Origin: Fulvivirga maritima
GTDB lineage: Bacteria; Bacteroidota; Bacteroidia; Cytophagales; Cyclobacteriaceae
NCBI RefSeq assembly: GCF_021389955.1
Contig: NZ_CP089980.1
Span: forward strand, 5,761,001-5,825,000
Direction: 5' to 3'
Length of the DNA: 64,000 nucleotides
Below the pieces are notes generated by a model. It made no database searches, was not told where the DNA came from, and saw nothing but the letters and a program-made list of their open reading frames with translations. The translations under genes and the position numbers were made by a program. Numbering within the stretch: the stretch's first letter is position 1; every line of letters begins with the position of its first letter. Positions 54,248 to 61,741 of this stretch are shown in pieces.

Positions 54248-54758
54248 TACCAATGACAGTTGTGTGAAAGTATAGTCAATTAGTACCTATACGAAAAGTT
54301 CAAAGCAGTTGATATCTATTTAAATCATGTATCCGTACCGATCGTCTACACTTCGACGCGGCTCAGTGTGACTCGATGGTAGAGATCGTCACCTTCCCTA
54401 TCTGGTGATTACTAGGAAGATATGACGAAGTAGTCTCGATACTATGGAAGACGGACAGCTCTGGTCTGCATAGGCTATTTCGAGATTGCTTCATTACGCT
54501 TCGCTACATTCGCAATGACCAGTTTTATTGTAAGTACGTTATCTTGCTGTACCGTCGTGAGGTGAAATAGGATTGAAAAACAGGTTTTTCTTAAGTCTTT
54601 AGTGGCAGTTCATGACTATGAAATGTTTCAGTGAGCGGAAGACCTCACAGCAAGAAAGAGTTTTTTGTTACTTTTTTGATCGATTGCAAAAAAGCAAGGA
54701 ACCTCAGCTATGGAACCTAAAAACTAGATAATCCAAGTTGGCTGCTATTTGAAAAGTA
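54248..54758 (+). repeat. Dispersed intergenic repeat, copy C (with a nested insertion)
   Basis: Aligns from CTACCAATGACAGT to AACTAGATAATCCAAGTTGG with copy B, same orientation. About 160 bp (54376 to about 54536) are absent from copies A and B. The palindrome TTACTTTTTTG/CAAAAAAGCAA lies at 54668-54678 and 54687-54697, with one base changed from copy B. Confidence 0.8.
54481..54519 (-). repeat. REP-like palindromic element nested in copy C
   Basis: On the minus strand it starts GTCATTGCGAATGTAGCGAA and continues with GCAATCTCG, the very common GTCATTGCGA...GAAGCAATCTC-type extragenic repeat of many bacteria. It lies within the 160-bp extra segment of copy C. Confidence 0.65.
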
Positions 54759-54913
54759 TAGATTAATGCACCCTTTTAATCCAATGATATGTCATTCTTC
54801 TTGGTGCGTTGAAACAAATGTTAGGTCTCGAAATGACTTCCTATTTAAAATAATAAGTATTTCGAGAGCCTACATCTGACTTGTTACTTCTGAGACAGCC
54901 CCTTAAATTTATA

Positions 54914-55627
54914 TTATTTAGCTGATGGAGGAGTAGTAGGTCTCACTTCTATTTTACTAGGAAGTGTTCTAGGATTCATTTTCACTAAATCGCTTACCAT
55001 CTCACCAATATCTTCTATCTGAATTTTCCAGCTATCTTCTTCACTCGGTGTGTGATCATTAAAATGTGTAGCTACAGAGCCCGGCATAATGGTAGAAACT
55101 TTTATACCATATTTCCTTAAATCTAGCATAATGGCCTGACTAAAGCCTGTAAGACCAAATTTACTAGCATTATAAGCAGACCCTCCAGCAAAAAAGTTAG
55201 TTCCTGCCAAACTAGATATGGTAATAATATAGCCTTTGCTCTCTTTTAATGCTTCTAATGAGGCTTTTACACTATAAAATACACCGGTTAAGTTAGTATC
55301 AATAGTTTGCTGCCACTGGTCTGCAGTAAGCTCTTCTATAGACGCAAAATGCCCCAAACCAGCATTGGCCACTAACACATCTATCTTACCCCACTTTTCT
55401 ATTGTTTTTTGAACCGCTTGCTGCTGTGAGTCAAAACTACGTACATCTGCCTCAAGTGCTAACACATCATCAGATCCTAGTTGTGCTGCTGCTTCATCTG
55501 CAGCCTGCTGAGAACGACTGGTAATCGCTACCTTCACTCCTTCTTTCAAAAGTGAGGCCGCTACCCCATATCCTATTCCTTTACTACCTCCTGTTATAAA
55601 TGCTACTTTTCCTTTTAAATCGGTCAT
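54914..55627 (-). CDS. Short-chain dehydrogenase/reductase
   Basis: 237 residues. Classical SDR: FITGGSKGIGYGVA (NAD(P)-binding TGxxxGxG), NAG motif VLVANAGLGHF, catalytic Ser in ITISSLAG, and YNASK (Tyr-x-x-x-Lys). The Arg after the first strand (SRSQQAAD) suggests NADP(H). Substrate unknown. Single gene, preceded by 68 bp from the MORN-repeat gene start side. Confidence 0.9.
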   Translation of the reverse strand: MTDLKGKVAFITGGSKGIGYGVAASLLKEGVKVAITSRSQQAADEAAAQLGSDDVLALEADVRSFDSQQQAVQKTIEKWGKIDVLVANAGLGHFASIEELTADQWQQTIDTNLTGVFYSVKASLEALKESKGYIITISSLAGTNFFAGGSAYNASKFGLTGFSQAIMLDLRKYGIKVSTIMPGSVATHFNDHTPSEEDSWKIQIEDIGEMVSDLVKMNPRTLPSKIEVRPTTPPSAK

Positions 55628-55695
55628 TTGAAATTTAATTAAAGTTTAAACTTGCATCATTATAACGCATGCGAAGCCATCAGGTTTTATAGATT

Positions 55696-57624
55696 TTAGA
55701 TTTCAATAATCATATCTACCAATTGACCTTTTTCGTACTTCTCAGTCTTTAATAAAGTACCTCCCTCATCGTAAAACTTCTGTTCTCCATGCTTTTTATC
55801 ATCCACAAAGGTGACTTCACTTTCAACCATTCCATTCTCGAAATACCAAACCCAATCCCCTGTTTTCTTATTATTCTTAAAAACACCTTTAGAGTTGGGT
55901 ACCTGAGAAGTAAAGTAGGTGGTAATTTCTCCTTCTAAAACTCCCATATCATAGTTTTGCTCCATTAGGAAAAGGGCATCTGCAGTATATATTTCCCACT
56001 TACCATCTTTTAGCCCTTTGGTTATATGTCCGCTGCTTAAGGCTCCTTCATCAGTAGGAAAATACCTTAAGTCACCTTCTCCATCTTTAACTATTTGCTC
56101 TCCCTTATCATTAAAAAGCTGATTTATCTTAGAAAGGTCAGGTCTTACAAATTCAAGTTCTTGCATTTTTGTTCCGTCCTGATAGAACACCTCCCATAGG
56201 CCTACTTTGTAACCATTTTTGACCAATCCTTTCTGATTGACATTTCCATCATCATAATATTGAATAAACTGTCCGTTACCGTCTTTCACTAACTGCTGCC
56301 CTTTAGGATCCCAATAATTAATAAATTCCATTGAATCTCCATGGTACACTACTTCTTGCATTATTTCTCCATTAGCATAATAATAAGTCGCCTTCCCATC
56401 AAGCATTCCCTCCTTGTTATAATTTTCCTGAGACAATAGGTTTCCATTATCATAATAGGCTTTCCAGGCACCATAAGGTTTGTCCCTTTTCATTTGGCCT
56501 GACTTAAGAAGTGCTCCGGCTTCAGAATATACCGCCCAATCATTTTCCATCCGACCATTTTTATACTGGCCTGAATCAGACACATTGCCATTATAATGAT
56601 ACTTGATATAAGAACCATGTAAAAGGCCTTTTTCATAATTACAAATGAGAATCAGGTTACTCAACTCATCGTAAAAAAGCCAATTACCAGACTGAACACC
56701 ATCCTGATATTCTCCGCTATGTGATACGTTTCCATTTTCATAATAATAGCTCCAATTACCATTTAACTTACCACCTAGCATTTCTCCACTAGATAACTTA
56801 GCACCATCATCATAATAAAATGTCTGCGTGCCGTGTGCCTCTCGCATATTCATAATAAAGACACCAGCAGTAATTACCACAAAAAGACTGATAGCTAAAG
56901 GTGCTCTTAATTTTTGATTTGATGGATAAGGTACATACTCCGGATCTTCTGACATATTGATGCGTTCTTCTCCTGATACATTCCTGAAGGAAAATTTATA
57001 ACCTTCTATCAGTGCTATTCCATAAAACAGAAAATCTATTGGACTAATGTTATCTACTACTACCCCTGCAAACTGTGCGATGCTAAACATTTTAAATACA
57101 TCGAAATAGCTTAGCATTTGGTCATTAGCATAAAAGCCAATCTGAGAAAAAAGATTACCCAAAACACAACCTAACAATGCAAATATGGCTCCTATAACAC
57201 CATATAGCTTATCTACACCTGCACCGAAATACCTAACCGCCAGGCCTACTATTAACCCAACTCCTATAGCCATATAGCCTATCTGAAATTGCGTGGCCAC
57301 TGTTATTACCGCCCAAAGCAATGCACTCAATAGACAGGCTGCAAAACCACCCACCAGAGCAAAAGTCAAATCCTGATGCTCTCTCAGTCTTTCAATCAAA
57401 TCATCATTTAAGTCTGCTATAATTTCTGTGCTCTTTATGTTTTCATTGAGCTCGCTTTCTCTAAGCGCCAATGCCCTGGCCTCATGCTCATCCTTTCTGA
57501 AATCTGCACAATTTTGATCAAAATCTGCCACATCATTGGTGAGCTTGCACACTAATCCTCTTCCAGAATCCATCATTCGGTTCTGGCAAATCTTACAATA
57601 TTGAAGTTGTTCTGAGCGTGTCAT
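55696..57624 (-). CDS. Membrane protein with long MORN/YwqK-type repeat tail
   Basis: 642 residues. N-terminal Cys cluster (YCKICQNRMMDSGRGLVCKLT ... NCADF) could bind zinc. Four or so membrane helices follow (LVGGFAACLLSALLWAVITVA, IGYMAIGVGLIVGLAV, VIGAIFALLGCVLGNLF, APLAISLFVVITAGVFIM). The C-terminal 350 residues are about fourteen YwqK/MORN-like repeats (GKLNGNWSYYYENGNVSHSGEYQDG ... GKLYGAWKAYYDNGNLLSQENY type). Such tails probably bind lipid or protein at the outer face. The YwqK label derives from a toxin-antitoxin neighbour in Bacillus; no such partner is seen here. Confidence 0.83.
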   Translation of the reverse strand: MTRSEQLQYCKICQNRMMDSGRGLVCKLTNDVADFDQNCADFRKDEHEARALALRESELNENIKSTEIIADLNDDLIERLREHQDLTFALVGGFAACLLSALLWAVITVATQFQIGYMAIGVGLIVGLAVRYFGAGVDKLYGVIGAIFALLGCVLGNLFSQIGFYANDQMLSYFDVFKMFSIAQFAGVVVDNISPIDFLFYGIALIEGYKFSFRNVSGEERINMSEDPEYVPYPSNQKLRAPLAISLFVVITAGVFIMNMREAHGTQTFYYDDGAKLSSGEMLGGKLNGNWSYYYENGNVSHSGEYQDGVQSGNWLFYDELSNLILICNYEKGLLHGSYIKYHYNGNVSDSGQYKNGRMENDWAVYSEAGALLKSGQMKRDKPYGAWKAYYDNGNLLSQENYNKEGMLDGKATYYYANGEIMQEVVYHGDSMEFINYWDPKGQQLVKDGNGQFIQYYDDGNVNQKGLVKNGYKVGLWEVFYQDGTKMQELEFVRPDLSKINQLFNDKGEQIVKDGEGDLRYFPTDEGALSSGHITKGLKDGKWEIYTADALFLMEQNYDMGVLEGEITTYFTSQVPNSKGVFKNNKKTGDWVWYFENGMVESEVTFVDDKKHGEQKFYDEGGTLLKTEKYEKGQLVDMIIEI

Positions 57625-58186
57625 AATAGTATAATTAAAGCCAATAAATAATTATGGCAAGATACTAAACATAGCTAAGAAAAATTATTTATATCAAAAA
57701 AGTTATAATAACAATAATAATAAGTAATATAGAGCATATTTATAACAGCATTATTCTAAATCAAGAAACCATAAAAGTTTCTCCAAAAAAGAGCTAAAAT
57801 ATTTTAATTATTCCGCTATTCTGCTGCATTTAAAAAAAGCGCATAACTCCCTGTCTTTATTTCACTTACGCCAACCTGATGTATTTTTGTAAGGTAGTAA
57901 AATGCCCTAAGATGTGTATTTGTAGTAGCTCTTCTTTTCTTTTTTACTGTAATTAATGACAACTTTAAAGTGTTCAACCAAAACCTTTATTTATATGTCA
58001 CAATATTACTATCTATCAATTCTAAGGACTGGTATATCAATCATAGGCAATTTTTCACAGCCTTAAAATACCAGCGTACCCAACACAACATATAATTCTC
58101 TCACACTATTGACCTTGCTGTTGCTACCCAGTTTTTATTGGGGAAAGTAACACTTGTTCCATTTTTCAATTAAACCTAGTTAAATC
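57625..58186. other. Long upstream region of the glucanase cluster
   Basis: 562 bp between divergent genes, strongly AT-rich near 57660-57840. TATTTTTG at 57882-57889 matches the -7 consensus but has no TTTG at the right distance and would leave a 300-nt leader. No repeat or open frame recognised. It probably carries the control region of the glucan genes. Confidence 0.4.
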
Positions 58187-60091
58187 ATGCAAGTAAAGCA
58201 TTACAAATTAGCAGACTGCCCCAAACTATTGGTAGTCATCCTATTTATTTTATGTTCAGCCCAGGCGTGGGCGCAAACACTACCCTATCATGTAGTCAAT
58301 AACTCCCCTTACCCCGATAGTGAAGTATACATCGGGATAGTAGGTATTACTGACGGACACGTGTGGGTAAATCCGGTTACAGGACAGGTTAACCCTATGA
58401 GTCCTGCTGATAATACCGTACCCGGCCCTGTTTACGGAGGCAACCAGGGACCAGGCAATAATGGTCTTTACGCTAACTGCTTCAGAAAGCTTAGTGACAT
58501 TAGCAATAACACCATTAATATTCCCAAAATAGCGGGCTGTAGAATTATGATTGCTTTTGAAAGCCAATTATACCTCTACTTCTTCGGGCATTCAGGTGCT
58601 CCTAGCGGTTATTCTGCTCCTAATTTGGAGAATCCTACTGATCCTAATCAAGGTATTAAATACGAGTTAATAGAGCTCACTTATAATGACTTTGGTCTAT
58701 GGTGTAATACTACAAGAGTAGACAGCTATCAGTACCCTATGGGTTTAGAAGTATGGGGAAACAACTTCTATAAAAAAGTAGGTGAACAAAAAACACATGC
58801 ACAGATCCTTTCAGACTGGCAAAGCAGTGCTCCCACAGAGTTTCAGGGCTTAATTGATAGCTCAGAAGGAATCATCCAATTCCCTACTAAAAACAGTTCT
58901 TTCCCTAGCAACTTCTTTCAGGGATATATAGATGCTATCTGGAGCAAATACTCTGGTCAGCAGTTAGTTTTTAACTCCGGACAAGCCGGTGTATGGAGAG
59001 GTAGTGTTCAGGGAAATCAGTTCGTATTTACCAGAGACAGCGATGGACAGGTAGCCACTATACCAGGTAAACCTAACACAGTGGAAGCTATGGAAGGTAG
59101 TGGTGTACTAGCTTCTGGCGGACAGTGGGATTTAGTAGTTCAAGCTCAGTTTGTAGCTGCCATCACACGTCATGCTATTGACCTTAATGTGCCTTCAGGC
59201 GTACTTCAGGATTTTGGAAATACTGCCAACTATTATCAAACATGGCCATATAACTGGTATGCTAAGTTCTTTCACAGAGAAGATATAAGCTTTGAAGGAC
59301 AGACTTATGCCTTTGCTTATGATGATGTTTTTGATCAATCAGCCACAGTACACACACCTAATCCTACCAATATAACTATTACCCTTGGCGGTTTTGAAAG
59401 TGATGGTGGCGGAGGTGGTTCCGAATTTTCTCAGCAAATAGAAGCTGAAGATTATGGATCTATGCAGGGAGTACAACTTGAAAACTGCTCTGAAGGAGGA
59501 CAAAATGTGGGCTACATAGAAGCAACCGATTGGATGGCCTATAACAGCATCAGCATTCCTGAATCTGGTACTTATCTCGTTGAATATCGCGTAGCCAGCG
59601 AAAGTGGCGGCGGACAATTATCTCTGGATGTTAATGCAGGAGCCAATGTATTGGGAACACTTTCTATCCCTTCTACAGGAGGGTGGCAAAACTGGACTAC
59701 TGTTTCTCACACAGTATATATTAATGCGGGTACTTATAACTTTGGTATTTATGCTCAAGCAGGTGGCTGGAATATTAACTGGTGGAAAATCACTAAGCAG
59801 TCTTCTGCTTCAGCAGCAAGAGCTGCCACAGCTAAAAGTACGGCAGATGACATTTCCATTGAAGAAAATGTACTATACCCAAATCCTGCTGAAAGTAGTA
59901 TTCAACTGAGACTTACCCAAGATTATCAAAATGCGACTTATAGCATAATTGATAAAACTGGTAAAGTAATCATTAACAACAAACCTTATCTGGGTGAAGA
60001 GATCAACATCTCTGACCTGCCTTCAGATCTTTACCTGATTAAGGTACAGCAAGGTGACAGACAAATCATCAAAAAATTCATTAAGAAATAA
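58187..60091 (+). CDS. Secreted GH64-like beta-1,3-glucanase with CBM6 and T9SS sorting domain
   Basis: 634 residues. Signal peptide ends AWAQTLPYHVVNNS. The catalytic domain (about 30-400) follows the GH64 laminaripentaose-producing type: VYIGIVGITDGHVWVNP, NIPKIAGCRIMIAFESQLYLYFF, YELIELTYNDFGLWCNTTRVDSYQYPMGLEVWG, and FHREDISFEGQTYAFAYDDVFDQS. A CBM6 lies at about 419-540 (IEAEDYGSMQGVQLENC ... INWWKI). The end LYPNPAESSIQL ... GDRQIIKKFIKK is the T9SS type A signal. It splits laminarin-like beta-1,3-glucan outside the cell. Confidence 0.87.
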   Translation: MQVKHYKLADCPKLLVVILFILCSAQAWAQTLPYHVVNNSPYPDSEVYIGIVGITDGHVWVNPVTGQVNPMSPADNTVPGPVYGGNQGPGNNGLYANCFRKLSDISNNTINIPKIAGCRIMIAFESQLYLYFFGHSGAPSGYSAPNLENPTDPNQGIKYELIELTYNDFGLWCNTTRVDSYQYPMGLEVWGNNFYKKVGEQKTHAQILSDWQSSAPTEFQGLIDSSEGIIQFPTKNSSFPSNFFQGYIDAIWSKYSGQQLVFNSGQAGVWRGSVQGNQFVFTRDSDGQVATIPGKPNTVEAMEGSGVLASGGQWDLVVQAQFVAAITRHAIDLNVPSGVLQDFGNTANYYQTWPYNWYAKFFHREDISFEGQTYAFAYDDVFDQSATVHTPNPTNITITLGGFESDGGGGGSEFSQQIEAEDYGSMQGVQLENCSEGGQNVGYIEATDWMAYNSISIPESGTYLVEYRVASESGGGQLSLDVNAGANVLGTLSIPSTGGWQNWTTVSHTVYINAGTYNFGIYAQAGGWNINWWKITKQSSASAARAATAKSTADDISIEENVLYPNPAESSIQLRLTQDYQNATYSIIDKTGKVIINNKPYLGEEINISDLPSDLYLIKVQQGDRQIIKKFIKK

Positions 60092-60100
60092 CTCCATACT

Positions 60101-60234
60101 GAAGAGGCTGTCTCAATAGAAGTTACTCCATCAACGGATGTCATGTTGAGGTACTCGAAATATCTTTCTATTCCTAATAACAAAGATTTAGAGTGCCTCA
60201 ATCTGGCTTACAATTACTGCTGAGCAGCCTCTTC
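60101..60234. repeat. Long inverted repeat between the two glucanase genes
   Basis: GAAGAGGCTG (60101-60110) and CAGCCTCTTC (60225-60234) form a perfect outer stem; inner arms contain GTCATGTTGAGGTACTCGAAAT and GCCTCAATC. Same family as 41816-41942. Located 10 bp after the GH64 stop, so it may terminate or attenuate transcription into the next gene. Confidence 0.75.
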
Positions 60235-60286
60235 TACTTAAGTCTAAAGTTGGCTAAATCGATTTAATAACTTTAAAATTTATGTT

Positions 60287-61717
60287 ATGAAACGTATACC
60301 AATACTAGCTTTATTATTAATGGGCCTTGTGTCTCTTGGCCTAAATACCACTTCACAAGCACAAGGCTGGCAACTTGTTTGGCAAGATGAATTCACTAAT
60401 GGCATCAGTAATGACTGGGTGTTTGAAACCGGCAGCGGCGGCTGGGGGAATAATGAAATGCAATATTACCGATCGCAAAATGCCTCTGTTCAAGATGGTC
60501 AATTAGTGATAACTGCCCGCAAGGAAAGTTATGGTGACGCTGACTATACATCTGCCAGAATGATTACAAAAGGCCGTCAAAGTTTTAAATACGGAAAAAT
60601 AGAAGCCAGAATAGCTTTACCTTCTGTGCTAGGTCTCTGGCCTGCCTTCTGGATGCTAGGCAGTAATTTTGATCAGGTAAGTTGGCCTTACTGTGGTGAA
60701 ATTGATATCATGGAACAAGTAAACACTGAGTCTAGTGTACATGGAACCATCCACTGGTCTGACGCCAATAACAACTATGCTTCTTACGGAGGATACACTA
60801 ACACCAATGTAACTGCTTATCATGTATATTCCATTGAATGGGATGAAAACGCCATCAAATGGTTTGTTGATGGAAGCCAATATCATGAAGTGAACATAGC
60901 TAATGGAGTAAATGGCACTCAGGAATTTCATAATGAGTTTTTCCTTTTACTTAACATGGCTGTGGGTGGAAACTGGCCTCAATGGGAAGTAAACGATGCG
61001 GCTCTTCCTGCCAATATGTATGTAGATTATGTTAGAGTATATCGAAAATCCGATAGCAATAATTTCTCATTGTTTACTGAAGCAGAAAACTACTCTTCTA
61101 TGAGCGGTGTGCAAACTGAAAGTACTACCGATGCAGGAGGTGGACTTAACGTAGGGTACATAGAAACAGGAGACTGGATGGCCTATAACAGCATTAACAT
61201 CCCTTCTTCTGGATATTATCAGGTAGAGTACCGTGTGGCTAGTGAAAATGGAGGCTCTTTATCTCTTGACCTCAATGCCGGATCTACGGTTTTAGGCAAT
61301 GTAAGCATACCTGCTACTGGTGGATGGCAAAACTGGACCAGCGTGTTCCAAACCGTATACATTAATGCCGGAACCTATAACTTTGGCATCTACGCTCAAA
61401 ATGGCGGATGGAATATCAACTGGTTTAGAATAACCGGACAAAGCAATGCTTCCGCCAGAGCCGACCAAAGCATAGCAGAACAAAACATAGAAATAGAAGC
61501 ATTCCAAATCTACCCTAACCCTGCTCAAGACAGGCTTTACTTAAAAAACGCTGGCGAATTAGCTAATCTCAAAGTTTATAACAGTCAGGGACAAGTAATG
61601 CTACAAGAAGCTGTTCCTCATAACGAAGTAGATATTTCTGCCTTGAAACCAGGTTTATACACTATTCAAATAAACTCCTCAGATAAATTAATAACTAAAA
61701 AGTTTATCAAACAATAA
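60287..61717 (+). CDS. Secreted GH16 beta-glucanase (laminarinase) with CBM6 and T9SS sorting domain
   Basis: 476 residues with signal peptide (ILALLLMGLVSLGLNTTSQA). The GH16 domain (about 26-260) begins WQLVWQDEFTNG and contains the catalytic EIDIME (Glu138 nucleophile, Asp140, Glu143 acid/base) and the later FHNEFFLLLNMAVGGNWP. A CBM6 (about 264-385; TEAENYSSMSGVQTES ... INWFRI) is nearly the same as in the GH64-like enzyme. The C-terminus (IYPNPAQDRLYL ... SDKLITKKFIKQ) is a T9SS type A signal. Hydrolyses beta-1,3(1,4)-glucan; acts with the preceding enzyme. Confidence 0.93.
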   Translation: MKRIPILALLLMGLVSLGLNTTSQAQGWQLVWQDEFTNGISNDWVFETGSGGWGNNEMQYYRSQNASVQDGQLVITARKESYGDADYTSARMITKGRQSFKYGKIEARIALPSVLGLWPAFWMLGSNFDQVSWPYCGEIDIMEQVNTESSVHGTIHWSDANNNYASYGGYTNTNVTAYHVYSIEWDENAIKWFVDGSQYHEVNIANGVNGTQEFHNEFFLLLNMAVGGNWPQWEVNDAALPANMYVDYVRVYRKSDSNNFSLFTEAENYSSMSGVQTESTTDAGGGLNVGYIETGDWMAYNSINIPSSGYYQVEYRVASENGGSLSLDLNAGSTVLGNVSIPATGGWQNWTSVFQTVYINAGTYNFGIYAQNGGWNINWFRITGQSNASARADQSIAEQNIEIEAFQIYPNPAQDRLYLKNAGELANLKVYNSQGQVMLQEAVPHNEVDISALKPGLYTIQINSSDKLITKKFIKQ

Positions 61718-61741
61718 TTTCAACCCTAAACCAAGTTTAAA

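Larger units (their letters stand above)
54208..54904. repeat. Composite repeat region (hairpin-element ends around a dispersed repeat)
   Basis: AAGGACTGTCTAAAAAGTA (54208-54226) and the reverse complement of 54882-54904 (AAGGGGCTGTCTCAGAAGTA start) are the outer arms of the GGCTGTCTCA hairpin family. Inner arms with GGTCTCGAAATG and ATTTCGAGAGCC lie at about 54822-54868. Copy C of the dispersed repeat sits between the arms. This accounts for nearly all of the 758-bp gap; no gene recognised. Confidence 0.65.

Noticed and set aside
57882-57889. TATTTTTG as promoter of the GH64-like gene
   Set aside because: It matches the -7 consensus, but there is no TTTG about 19 bp before it and it would give a 300-nt leader; mentioned only as part of the gap.
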